Below are positions 7,716-14,961 of a stretch of 34,878 nt of DNA, one piece after another. This stretch comes from Lachnospiraceae bacterium. Its GTDB lineage: Bacteria > Bacillota > Clostridia > Lachnospirales > Lachnospiraceae. Position numbers and translations under genes: made by a program. The notes beneath the pieces are model-generated. The model did not search any database. It was not told the DNA's origin and saw nothing but the letters and a program-made list of their open reading frames with translations. The DNA lies in NCBI GenBank assembly GCA_022763925.1, contig JALERW010000136.1:1-34878 (forward strand). The letters are read 5' to 3'. Position 1 is the stretch's first letter, and each line of letters opens with the position of its first letter.

Positions 7716-8570
7716 ATGGCCGGAAAATTATATTTGTGCGCAACACCCATTGGAAATCTGGAGGATATGACATTCCGTGCGGTCCGCATTCTGAAGGAAG
7801 CGGATCTTATTGCGGCAGAGGATACACGAAACAGCATTCGTCTGCTGAATCATTTTGATATTCATACGCCCATGACCAGCTATCATGAATATAATAAGAT
7901 GGAAAAGGGACAGTATCTTGTGAATCAGCTGCTGTCGGGCAAAACAGTGGCGCTGATTACGGATGCAGGTACGCCGGGAATTTCAGATCCCGGGGAGGAG
8001 CTTGTCCGGATGTGCCACGAGGCAGGGGTGGAGGTTACTGCCCTTCCGGGAGCCGCCGCCTGCATTACGGCGCTGACGATTTCCGGGCGGCCAACCCGAA
8101 GATTCTGCTTTGAGGCATTTCTTCCTCAGGACAGGAAAGAGAAGCAGAGGATTTTAACAGAGCTGAAAACAGAAACCCGGACGATTCTTTTATATGAAGC
8201 ACCGCACCGTCTGGTACGGACGCTGGAGGAGCTTTATGAGGCGCTGGGAGACCGGAGAATTACTGTCTGCAGAGAGCTGACGAAGAAGCATGAGACGGTT
8301 TTTCTCACGACGATCATGGAAGCGTTGGAGTTTTACCGCAGGACAGAGCCCAGGGGAGAGTGTGTTCTTGTGGTGGAGGGCAGAAGTGTCCGGGAGATGG
8401 AAAGGGAACGGCAGCAGGAGTGGAAAGCGATGCCGCTTTTGGATCATATGGAGCATTATCTGTCGGAAGGGATGGATAAAAAGGAAGCCATGAAGCTGGT
8501 AGCGAAGGACCGGGGGCTTCAGAAAAGAGAGATATACCAGATGCTTTTGGAAGAAGAGCAGAATGGCTGA
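7716..8570 (+). CDS. rsmI: 16S rRNA (cytidine-2'-O)-methyltransferase RsmI
   Basis: RsmI 2'-O-methylates C1402 of 16S rRNA in the decoding centre. The 284-residue protein has the tetrapyrrole-methylase fold: LYLCATPIGNLEDMTFRA at the N terminus, AAEDTRNSIRLLNHF, ALITDAGTPGISDPG, the GAAACITAL segment, FEAFLP and ELTKKHE. The start is uncertain. The ATG at 7716 begins just before the conserved sequence, but GGAGG is only two bases away. The alternative TTG at 7623, which overlaps the trmN6 stop, adds 31 charged residues with no family resemblance and has no clear ribosome site. Genes before and after match the Bacillus yabB-yabC-abrB order. Confidence 0.92.
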   Translation: MAGKLYLCATPIGNLEDMTFRAVRILKEADLIAAEDTRNSIRLLNHFDIHTPMTSYHEYNKMEKGQYLVNQLLSGKTVALITDAGTPGISDPGEELVRMCHEAGVEVTALPGAAACITALTISGRPTRRFCFEAFLPQDRKEKQRILTELKTETRTILLYEAPHRLVRTLEELYEALGDRRITVCRELTKKHETVFLTTIMEALEFYRRTEPRGECVLVVEGRSVREMERERQQEWKAMPLLDHMEHYLSEGMDKKEAMKLVAKDRGLQKREIYQMLLEEEQNG

Positions 8571-8573
8571 AAA

Positions 8574-8620
8574 AAGAGGACAGTCTCTGCAGGGAAATGC
8601 AGAGATTGTCCTCTTGCTTA
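8574..8620. terminator. Long-stem terminator between rsmI and abrB
   Basis: Arms of 18 bases at 8574-8591 and 8598-8615 pair with a single G-T wobble around a 6-base loop (GGGAAA). The run of A at 8571-8575 becomes a U run on the minus strand, so it is best suited to terminate abrB. It also lies just after the rsmI stop and may serve both directions. Confidence 0.85.
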
Positions 8621-8878
8621 CTATGTGTCCAGCCCGGCAAGCTGTGCCAGCCTGCGGATCGTTTCTACGGAGACCTTTTTTCCGCAGAATTCAATCAGAT
8701 TTTCGGTGGATCCGGTAAAGATGTCGCATGGAGTGTATTTCTCCAGAATAATTTTGTCATCTTCCACAGAAATCTGAAGGGCATCCTTTTCTTTCAGATT
8801 CATGGTTTTTCGAAGTTCCATAGGAAGGGTAATTCTTCCCAGTTCATCCAGGCGCCTTACCACACCAGTATTTTTCAT
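8621..8878 (-). CDS. abrB: AbrB family transition-state regulator
   Basis: An 85-residue AbrB/SpoVT-type DNA-binding protein. The N-terminal swapped-hairpin domain is clear (TGVVRRLDELGRITLPMELR, then ALQISVEDDKIILEKY). The C-terminal third is AbrB-like, for multimerisation. In Bacillus, AbrB represses stationary-phase and sporulation genes during growth. Here a GGAG eight bases before the ATG and a strong promoter support expression. It is convergent to rsmI, whereas in Bacillus it also lies between yabC (rsmI) and metS. It is a plausible repressor of the neighbouring sporulation genes, which is inference only. Confidence 0.93.
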   Translation of the reverse strand: MKNTGVVRRLDELGRITLPMELRKTMNLKEKDALQISVEDDKIILEKYTPCDIFTGSTENLIEFCGKKVSVETIRRLAQLAGLDT

Positions 8879-8916
8879 TGCATCGTCTCCTGTTTCAGAA
8901 AAAACTATTTTACTAA

Positions 8917-8945
8917 ATTATAGCAGTGAGTGCAATAAATTACAA
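8917..8945 (-). promoter_or_regulatory. abrB promoter
   Basis: On the minus strand TTGTAA (8940-8945), a 17-base spacer, and TATAAT (8917-8922), 39 bases before the ATG. The surrounding 8900-9000 is very AT-rich, which could include AbrB self-binding sites. Confidence 0.7.
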
Positions 8946-9027
8946 TAATTATTTTGTAAAATTTAAAGAAAACAAAAAATAATAAATACAAAAGAAGTCA
9001 AAATCCGGAAGAAGAAAAGAGGAGCAT

Positions 9028-10956
9028 ATGTCGCAGGAAGATTACAAAAAGGCAAGAAAAAGTGCGCAGAAAGATTATCGAACGAGAATACTGAAAGGCG
9101 AATATCCGTATCTGCAGGTCCTGGATGATATTGTATCTTTTACAGATGTGGCGGCAGAGCGGGATCTGGGGCTGGTGGAAATCCCCCTGGACCAGGTGAT
9201 CGGCACGAAAACGGCAGGAAGAACGAGAGCGTTTGCCGGCAATTTTATGCCGCTGCTCCCCGAAGACTCGGAGTTTGCGGTTAAATGGAGCCATTTGCTT
9301 GATTCGCATATGGAGGAGGGAATCCGTGAACCGGTCATTGCATGTGAATTCATGAACCGGTTTTATATTGCAGAAGGGAATAAACGGGTAAGTGTGCTGA
9401 AATATGTGGGGGCATACAGCATTTCCGGTTATGTGACGAGGATCATTCCAAAGCGAAATGATGATCCGGAAAACAGGATCTACTATGAATTCCTGGATTT
9501 TTATGAACAGACGTCCATCAATTATCTGTGGTTCAGCCGGGAGGGAAGCTTTGAGAGACTGACGGCTCTGACAGGGAAGCTTAAGGGGGAGCGCTGGAGC
9601 CGGGAGGAACGGCTCTGCTGTCGCTCCGCTTATGTACATTTTACGGATGTGTATAAGGAAATGGGAGGACAGCAGCTTCCCATAACGGCGGGAGATGCCT
9701 TTCTTATTTATCTGAATATTTACGGCTACGGCAGTCTGCGGGACAAATCCCGTGAGGAGCTACGGCAGGAGCTTTCAAACGTGTGGAAGGATTTTGAGGA
9801 GTATCCGATGCAGCCAGCTATGGAGCTGGTCATGCAGCCAAAGCAGAAGGAGGAGCTTCCGATCATTTCCAGGCTCATTGCACCGGCAGCACCGGCTGCA
9901 ATGAAAATCGCTTTTCTTCATGAGTCCATGCCGGAGCGCTCCGGGTGGACCTATGGACATGAGCTCGGCAGACAGTATTTGGAGGAGGCCATGAAGGGGC
10001 AGGTACAGACCGTGGCTTTTGATAATATTAACAGCGAGGAGCTGGGCCTGGAGGCGATAGAGAAGGCGGCTGGGGAAGGCTGCAGCATTATTTTTACCAC
10101 TTCTCCCAGGCTTCTGGGAGCTGCAGTCAAGGGGGCGGTGAAGCATCCGGATATAAAAATGCTGAATTGTTCTCTTAATGTTTACAGCGGGCATCTGAGG
10201 ACGTATTATGGGCGATTGTATGAAGCAAAGTTTTTGATCGGAGTGCTGGCGGGAATTCTGACAGATAATGACCGTATTGGCTATCTGGCAGATTATCCGA
10301 TTTATGGAACGACGGCGAATATTAACGCATTTGCGCTCGGTGTGAAAATGATCAATCCAAGAGCAAGGGTGTATCTGAAATGGTCTACTGTGAAGGGGCA
10401 GGATCCGGAGCAGGAATTTCGAAGGCTTGGGGTATCTTTTGTGTCAGGTCAGGATCTGTTTTCGGTAAAATACGGTTCCAGACAGTTCGGACTTTATGAT
10501 ATCCGGAATGGACAGATGAAAAACGTCGCATCTCCGGCCTGGAACTGGGGGAAATTTTATGAGCGTATCGTCCGGAGTATTTTGAATGGAATATGGAAGA
10601 GGGAGATTCCGTCAGGTCCCCGGACATCGGTGAATTATTGGTGGGGAATCTCTTCCGGAATGATCGATGTGATTTATTCCAACAATATTCCGTGCAAAAC
10701 AGGCCAGCTTCTGGAAGTGCTGAAGCAGCAGATCCTGTCAGGGAGCTTTCACCCGTTCTCCGGTGAGATCCGCGATCAGGAGGGGAAGCTTCGCTGTGAA
10801 GGGAACGACGTGATTGAACCGGTTCAGATCATTACGATGGACTGGCTTGCAGATAACGTGGTCGGTTCCATACCGGATAAGGAGGAGCTGACAGAGGATG
10901 TGTGGCCGGTTGTGGAGCTGCAGGGGATAAAGCAGACGATGACTGTTCAGCCGTAA
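9028..10956 (+). CDS. Cytoplasmic ParB-like / BMP (nucleoside-binding) fusion protein
   Basis: A 642-residue protein with two recognisable parts. Residues about 45-140 resemble a ParB/sulfiredoxin-like domain (VEIPLDQVIGTKTAG, IREPVIACEF, then YIAEGNKRVSVLKY, the GNKR counterpart of the ParB box). From about residue 290 (MKIAFLHESM) to about 560 it resembles the BMP/PnrA-like substrate-binding fold that binds purine nucleosides, including an SIIFTTSP segment and DRIGYLADYPIYGTTANINAFALG. No signal peptide, lipobox or membrane segment is present, so it should be cytosolic, unlike ordinary BMP lipoproteins. GAGGAG precedes the ATG. The neighbours are a metallophosphoesterase and spmA/spmB, which carry nucleoside-recognition (Gate) domains. 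Function is unknown; a nucleoside- or nucleotide-sensing DNA-associated protein is an inference. Confidence 0.72.
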   Translation: MSQEDYKKARKSAQKDYRTRILKGEYPYLQVLDDIVSFTDVAAERDLGLVEIPLDQVIGTKTAGRTRAFAGNFMPLLPEDSEFAVKWSHLLDSHMEEGIREPVIACEFMNRFYIAEGNKRVSVLKYVGAYSISGYVTRIIPKRNDDPENRIYYEFLDFYEQTSINYLWFSREGSFERLTALTGKLKGERWSREERLCCRSAYVHFTDVYKEMGGQQLPITAGDAFLIYLNIYGYGSLRDKSREELRQELSNVWKDFEEYPMQPAMELVMQPKQKEELPIISRLIAPAAPAAMKIAFLHESMPERSGWTYGHELGRQYLEEAMKGQVQTVAFDNINSEELGLEAIEKAAGEGCSIIFTTSPRLLGAAVKGAVKHPDIKMLNCSLNVYSGHLRTYYGRLYEAKFLIGVLAGILTDNDRIGYLADYPIYGTTANINAFALGVKMINPRARVYLKWSTVKGQDPEQEFRRLGVSFVSGQDLFSVKYGSRQFGLYDIRNGQMKNVASPAWNWGKFYERIVRSILNGIWKREIPSGPRTSVNYWWGISSGMIDVIYSNNIPCKTGQLLEVLKQQILSGSFHPFSGEIRDQEGKLRCEGNDVIEPVQIITMDWLADNVVGSIPDKEELTEDVWPVVELQGIKQTMTVQP

Positions 10957-10974
10957 GCAGCCGGGAAGGGAGAA

Positions 10975-11577
10975 ATGGACATTATGAATATACTGGTATT
11001 GTCTGATCAGGTATCTGCAGCGCTCTGGGAGCATTTTGAAAAGAGCAGGCTGGACCGGGTAGACCTGATTCTGGCCTGTGGGGACCTTCCTGCGGAATAT
11101 CTGTCCTTTCTGGCAACCTTCTTTCATGGACCGGTGCTGTATATAAGAGGAAATCATGACGATTCGTATGAGGACCATCCGCCGGAAGGATGTATCTGCA
11201 TAGAAGATGATATTTATGTTTATCGGGGAATCCGGATTCTGGGGCTGGGAGGCTCTCTGCGTTATAAGCCGGGAAGAAACCAGTACACGGAACGGGAGAT
11301 GAACCGGAGGGTCCGGAGGCTATGGCTGAAGCTTCACAGGAATAAGGGCTTTGATATCCTTATGACTCATGCCCCTGCCTATGGGATCGGTGACGGAGAA
11401 GGGGCAGTGCACACCGGATTTTTGACGTTTCTCCGACTTCTGGAAAAATATTCTCCCCGTTTTTTTGTGCATGGGCATATGCACCTGAATTACGGTGGCA
11501 GTGCGAGACGTCTGAGCCGGTATCAGAATACCGTGGTTGTAAATGCATTTGAAAAATTTGTGATAGAATATGAATAG
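10975..11577 (+). CDS. Calcineurin-like metallophosphoesterase
   Basis: A 200-residue cytoplasmic metallophosphoesterase. Motifs seen: LACGDLPAEYL (GD motif), RGNHDDSYED (GNHD), LMTHAPAYG (conserved His) and FFVHGHMHLNYGG (GHxH). The first motif, normally D-x-H, reads LSDQVS, so the His ligand is missing. Family members of this kind act on phosphodiesters or phosphoesters, and the substrate cannot be predicted. The start may be 10975 or the ATG three codons later at 10984; AAGGGAG fits the second slightly better. It follows the ParB-BMP gene by 18 bases and is probably cotranscribed with it. Confidence 0.82.
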   Translation: MDIMNILVLSDQVSAALWEHFEKSRLDRVDLILACGDLPAEYLSFLATFFHGPVLYIRGNHDDSYEDHPPEGCICIEDDIYVYRGIRILGLGGSLRYKPGRNQYTEREMNRRVRRLWLKLHRNKGFDILMTHAPAYGIGDGEGAVHTGFLTFLRLLEKYSPRFFVHGHMHLNYGGSARRLSRYQNTVVVNAFEKFVIEYE

Positions 11578-11636
11578 AAATACCTTCGGATTCATAGGCT
11601 GTAATGACAGTCGGGCAGGAAGGAAAAGAAGGAAGA

Positions 11637-12263
11637 ATGCTCAATGGACTGTGGGCCGGAATGGTCCTTGTGGGAATTATTTACGGGAGTGTTGCCGGAA
11701 ATATCGAGGCAGTATCCCTGGGGGCGCTGGATGCTGCAAAGGAGGCCGTGTCACTTTGTATTACTATGGTCGGAGTCATGGCATTATGGACAGGACTGAT
11801 GGAGATTGCAGGGAAGACAGGGCTGATCTCTCAGCTGACGAGCGGGATCGGCCCGGTAATTCGCTGGCTCTTTCCGGATATTCCCGAAGGGCACGAAGCA
11901 AGGGAGCATATCACGGCCAATGTGATCGCCAATATTCTTGGACTGGGATGGGCGGCTACCCCATCCGGGCTGAAGGCGATGGAAGCTCTGGCAAAGCTGG
12001 AGGAGGACCGTAGGAGTGGTTCCCGGTATCCCGGGCAGCCCCAGGGAAGGCCCAAGGGAACTGCCAGCAATGAAATGTGCAATTTTCTGATTCTCAATAT
12101 ATCCTCTCTTCAGCTGATACCGGTAAATATCATTGCCTATCGAAGTCAATATGGAAGTGTCTGCCCTACGGCGGTGGTGGGACCGGCCATAGCAGCCACG
12201 GCGGTAAGCACGGCTGCGGCAATCCTGTTTTTCAAGATTGCAGACAGAAGGAGCCGTCTATGA
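11637..12263 (+). CDS. spmA: Spore maturation protein A
   Basis: A 208-residue polytopic membrane protein of the nucleoside-recognition (Gate) domain family, SpmA type. In Bacillus, SpmA and SpmB are needed for proper dehydration of the spore core. The hallmark segment (FPDIPEGHEAREHITANVIANILGLGWAATPSG, seen at about residues 80-115) and the N-terminal hydrophobic helices are clear. The start at 11637 follows AAGAAGGAAG; an upstream GTG-like extension to 11604 adds only a charged stretch. The final codon overlaps spmB by ATGA, so the two are translationally coupled. Confidence 0.92.
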   Translation: MLNGLWAGMVLVGIIYGSVAGNIEAVSLGALDAAKEAVSLCITMVGVMALWTGLMEIAGKTGLISQLTSGIGPVIRWLFPDIPEGHEAREHITANVIANILGLGWAATPSGLKAMEALAKLEEDRRSGSRYPGQPQGRPKGTASNEMCNFLILNISSLQLIPVNIIAYRSQYGSVCPTAVVGPAIAATAVSTAAAILFFKIADRRSRL

Positions 12264-12796
12264 AGATCCTGCAGTTTTTATCAGAGTTCACGATCCCGCT
12301 GGTGATGTTTTATATTGTCGGGTACGGGCTTCTGCAGAAGAAAAATGTGTATGAATATTTTATCACAGGAGCCGAGGAAGGGCTGAAAATTGTCGTACGC
12401 ATTCTTCCGACGCTGATCGGGCTGATGGTGGGAGTGGGTATTCTGCGCGCTTCCGGTTTTCTGGATTTTTTCGGGGAGCTGCTGGGAACCTTGCTTGGCA
12501 GGTTCGGTTTTCCTGCGGAGCTGGTACCGCTGGTTCTGATTCGGATGTTTTCCTCCTCTGCGGCAACCGGGCTCTGCCTGGATATATTTAAAGAATTCGG
12601 GCCTGATTCCTGCCTGGGAATGATCACGTCGATTATGATGGGCTGTACGGAGACGATTTTCTATACGATGAGCGTATATTTTATGACGGCCCGGGTTAAA
12701 AAGACCAGATATACGCTGGCGGGGAGCCTTCTGGCGACGCTGGCAGGGATTGCGGTGAGTGTTCTGCTGGGAAGGCGGCTGGCCGGAATGCCGTAA
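12260..12796 (+). CDS. spmB: Spore maturation protein B
   Basis: A 178-residue integral membrane protein, partner of SpmA in spore core dehydration. The N-terminal helix (ILQFLSEFTIPLVMFYIVGYG), the GAEEGLKIVVRILPTLIGLMVGVGILRASG segment split over residues 30-60, VLIRMFSSSAATG and MMGCTETIFYTMSVYF are characteristic. The start ATG overlaps the spmA stop (ATGA). The longer open frame upstream is out-of-frame spmA sequence. The pair supports an endospore-forming host. Confidence 0.92.
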   Translation: MKILQFLSEFTIPLVMFYIVGYGLLQKKNVYEYFITGAEEGLKIVVRILPTLIGLMVGVGILRASGFLDFFGELLGTLLGRFGFPAELVPLVLIRMFSSSAATGLCLDIFKEFGPDSCLGMITSIMMGCTETIFYTMSVYFMTARVKKTRYTLAGSLLATLAGIAVSVLLGRRLAGMP

Positions 12797-12809
12797 AGGG
12801 GAGTAGTGT

Positions 12810-12839
12810 TTGACAGCGGATATACCTGAATAGTATAAT
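12810..12839 (+). promoter_or_regulatory. Consensus promoter of the P-loop kinase gene
   Basis: TTGACA (12810-12815), an 18-base spacer and TATAAT (12834-12839), 38 bases before the start at 12877. This separates the kinase/prepilin-peptidase pair from spmAB. Confidence 0.8.
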
Positions 12840-12876
12840 TTTCCTATATTCAGTATATGGCGGAGGTTGGTTATCG

Positions 12877-13500
12877 ATGAAAAACCTGGAAAATCCAAAG
12901 ACGTTGATTATTGTGACGGGAGGTCCCGGAACCGGGAAGAGCTATGCTGCTGCAAAGCTTCGGGAGAGCATCGGATCCCTCACTATTCTTTCCTATGATA
13001 CCATCAAGGAGAAAAATTTTGACCTGTATGGGTTTGATAATGAGCGGCAGAAGACGGAACTCAATGAGTTTGGGCTGGAGGAATTTTATCTCTGTGTGAG
13101 GAAGGCCATGTGGAAGGGTGAAACGATTATGATTGAATATCCGTTTTATCAGAAGCATAAGCCAAAACTTGAGGAGCTTATCGGAGAATATGACTATCAG
13201 GCCATTACCGTGTATCTGTACGGAGACCTGCGGACAATCTATGACCGCGGAGCTCGTCGGGATTATGACGGGAATCGGCATCCGGGCCATCTGACCAATC
13301 ATTATCATGTGGAGACCTTTCGGAAGGGAGATGCGTTTGTGGCAGATGATTCCCTGGATTATGAAGGCTTTGTAAAACAGATGGAAAAGAAAAATTATGA
13401 TATTCGTCTTGGCTATAATATTCCGGTGGATGTGACAGATCTGTCTGCGATTGATTATGATGCGGTGGTCAGTGAAATATTCGCTCACTGCAGAGGCTGA
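12877..13500 (+). CDS. P-loop kinase-like protein (AAA_33 / zeta-toxin-like)
   Basis: A 207-residue cytosolic P-loop protein. The Walker A VTGGPGTGKSYAAAKL is at residues about 14-29. It is followed by SYDTIKEKNF, an acidic motif in IMIEYPFYQ and a Walker-B-like Y/V-rich strand ITVYLYGDL. An arginine-rich lid (DRGARRDYDGNRHPGH) follows, as in small-molecule kinases and zeta-toxin relatives. No antitoxin gene is next to it, so a toxin role is unlikely; a sugar or nucleotide kinase is equally possible. It has its own strong promoter, and GGAGG is about 11 bases before the ATG. The prepilin peptidase gene begins 5 bases after its stop. Confidence 0.7.
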   Translation: MKNLENPKTLIIVTGGPGTGKSYAAAKLRESIGSLTILSYDTIKEKNFDLYGFDNERQKTELNEFGLEEFYLCVRKAMWKGETIMIEYPFYQKHKPKLEELIGEYDYQAITVYLYGDLRTIYDRGARRDYDGNRHPGHLTNHYHVETFRKGDAFVADDSLDYEGFVKQMEKKNYDIRLGYNIPVDVTDLSAIDYDAVVSEIFAHCRG

Positions 13501-13505
13501 CAGCT

Positions 13506-14126
13506 ATGAAGGAGCTGCTTTTTCTTTTTACCGCAGCAGCAGGCGCTTTATTGGGCTGGATGCTGGGTCATTTTCTGAGGTCCATACTGTGGAAGGAATG
13601 CCGGATACATTTTCCGAAAGGATTTGCAGAAATCGGCTCTGCGTTCCTGTTTGTGCTGTCCGTATGGATGGAGGGCATGCCTGTGGCCTTTGACCGGAGA
13701 TGGACGATTTCTGCGGGAATTCTTCTTCTGGCAGGAGCTGCTGCAATGGCAGATGTGATGGAGAAGCGGATTCCGAACGGGATTACGGCAGCAGTGGGTA
13801 TTTTTTCCTCCGCCGGCTTTATCGGGACATCCGGAAGTGTGTGGGCAGAGCAGCTTTTTGGCATGCTTGTGGCCGGAGGCCTTTTGCTTGCTGCCGCTAT
13901 TCTGTCCGGAGGCGGCCTCGGAGGAGGGGATGTGAAGCTGGCAGCTGCACTGGGACTTTTTCTTGGATCGGATGCGGCGCTTCGAATGCTTTGGGCGGCA
14001 TTGCTTCTGGCTGCCGTTTTCTGCCTCTGGGGGCTTCTGGGCGGGAGAAGGAGCAGGAAAGACGAGATGGCTCTGGGACCGTTTTTTCTGGCGGGCACGG
14101 TCGTTGTGCTGTACATGGGAATATAA
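13506..14126 (+). CDS. A24-type prepilin peptidase
   Basis: A 206-residue polytopic membrane protein of peptidase family A24, which cleaves type IV prepilin leader peptides. The two catalytic-aspartate sites are visible: ADVMEKRIPNGITA, and the GGGDVKLAAALGLFLG signature. The N-terminal methyltransferase half found in PilD is absent, so it is of the short (CpaA/TadV-like) kind. No pilin, ATPase or secretion gene is in this window, so it is an orphan here and may serve a locus elsewhere. It is 5 bases after the P-loop kinase gene and likely cotranscribed with it. Confidence 0.85.
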   Translation: MKELLFLFTAAAGALLGWMLGHFLRSILWKECRIHFPKGFAEIGSAFLFVLSVWMEGMPVAFDRRWTISAGILLLAGAAAMADVMEKRIPNGITAAVGIFSSAGFIGTSGSVWAEQLFGMLVAGGLLLAAAILSGGGLGGGDVKLAAALGLFLGSDAALRMLWAALLLAAVFCLWGLLGGRRSRKDEMALGPFFLAGTVVVLYMGI

Positions 14127-14146
14127 TGAGAAATTGCGCAAAAAAA

Positions 14147-14208
14147 GAGGATGCCTCAATATTGTGATGGATCACCAATATTGAGCCACCCTCCTGAGGG
14201 GCTTTTTT
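14147..14208. terminator. Composite bidirectional terminator
   Basis: A long imperfect palindrome with arms CTCAATATTGTGAT and ATCACCAATATTGAG (14155-14185) is followed by a short hairpin CCCTC-CT-GAGGG (14189-14200) and a T run at 14203-14208. On the minus strand the A run at 14141-14147 supplies the U tract. It separates the prepilin peptidase gene from the convergent membrane gene. Confidence 0.8.
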
Positions 14209-14263
14209 ATGGAGACGGAGAACCGGAGAGTTCTCCGTCTCTGCATATATAGAGGATGTAGAG

Positions 14264-14839
14264 TTACACTTCTGTGAAAGGCGTATATTGTCTGCAAATA
14301 TCCAAAGCATCGCGCAGCCCGTAGAAAACAAGGCCCGTAATATGACCGGATTTCCGGTTTCCCTTGTGGATTCCGGTAATGGTATTTGCCCGGCTGGCGT
14401 AAGATTTTGTGTTGCACGCATCTCCAATGTACAGAATCTCATTTCCGTCCGGGAGCAGCTCCAGCCGGTAAGGCGTGGAGGCATTGATCAGCATGGAATG
14501 CATTTCCCGGGAGGTAAGTGTGATTGCCCGGTAGTTGGTGAATACATACATGACGTGCTTTTCAATGGTTTTCTTATCTGCCACCGCATGAAGACCTATT
14601 ATAAAAGGGATCCATGCAGCCAGGACTATGGTAAGCAGAATCTGAATGGAATCGATGTGCATGTATCTGGCAAACGGAATAAAAAAAAATACAAAACCAA
14701 CCAGAACAAGAAGACTTGCCGACCACAGGATCGGAAGTGTTCTGGAATAAGGCGGCGCCAGCAATTTAAAAGGAGCACTCCTTCCTTTCCAGAGGATCTG
14801 CTCTCCGTCCAACAGATTCTCATTCAGATATTTTTCCAT
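14264..14839 (-). CDS. Membrane protein with PH-like domain, unknown function
   Basis: A 191-residue protein I do not recognise by name. After a hydrophilic N terminus (LLDGEQILWKGRSAPFK, resembling the opening of bacterial PH-domain membrane proteins) there are two hydrophobic helices (about residues 35-55 and 67-88). A beta-rich cytoplasmic part follows (MYVFTNYRAITLT, EILYIGDACNTKSYA). AGGAAGG precedes the ATG. It lies downstream of the KdpE/KdpD-like genes on the same strand but has its own promoter, whose -35 carries the same 18-base box as the kinase operon promoter. It is therefore the best local candidate for a target of that response regulator. Confidence 0.6.
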   Translation of the reverse strand: MEKYLNENLLDGEQILWKGRSAPFKLLAPPYSRTLPILWSASLLVLVGFVFFFIPFARYMHIDSIQILLTIVLAAWIPFIIGLHAVADKKTIEKHVMYVFTNYRAITLTSREMHSMLINASTPYRLELLPDGNEILYIGDACNTKSYASRANTITGIHKGNRKSGHITGLVFYGLRDALDICRQYTPFTEV

Positions 14840-14890
14840 GAATCCTTCCTATTCTACCGCTTTGCGGTACTCTCTTACTGGTTGCAGTAT

Positions 14891-14919
14891 ATAATAAAAA
14901 CCGGTAAAGATGCTGTTAA
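14891..14919 (-). promoter_or_regulatory. Promoter of the PH-like membrane gene
   Basis: On the minus strand TTAACA (14914-14919), 17 bases, then TATTAT (14891-14896), about 50 bases before the ATG. The box GTAAAGATGCTGTTAAAA on the + strand (14904-14921) overlaps the -35 and spacer and nearly repeats the one at the two-component promoter near 16835. Confidence 0.65.
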
Positions 14920-14953
14920 AAGAGATTTGACGGGTGTTAAAAAATCGTTAAAA
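14915..14953 (-). repeat. Three phased TTTTAAC direct repeats, probable regulator operator
   Basis: TTTTAAC (minus strand) occurs three times: 14947-14953, 14936-14942 and 14915-14921. The start-to-start distances are 11 and 21 bases, about one and two helical turns. OmpR/PhoB-class regulators bind such 11-base-phased direct repeats just upstream of or over the -35, which is where these lie. Assignment to the adjacent KdpE-like protein is inference. Confidence 0.55.
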
Positions 14954-14961
14954 GCAGCCGC

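Noticed and set aside
8880-9027. AT-rich stretch with possible origin or phage attachment character
   Set aside because: The richness is explained by the abrB promoter region; no repeats or tRNA gene support either reading.
12877-13500. Zeta toxin of a toxin-antitoxin pair
   Set aside because: No antitoxin gene is adjacent, and the next gene is a prepilin peptidase; a general P-loop kinase is more cautious.
13568-14116. Minus-strand frames of 180-200 residues opposite the prepilin peptidase
   Set aside because: They are shadows of a GC-rich gene, lack family resemblance and have no ribosome site.
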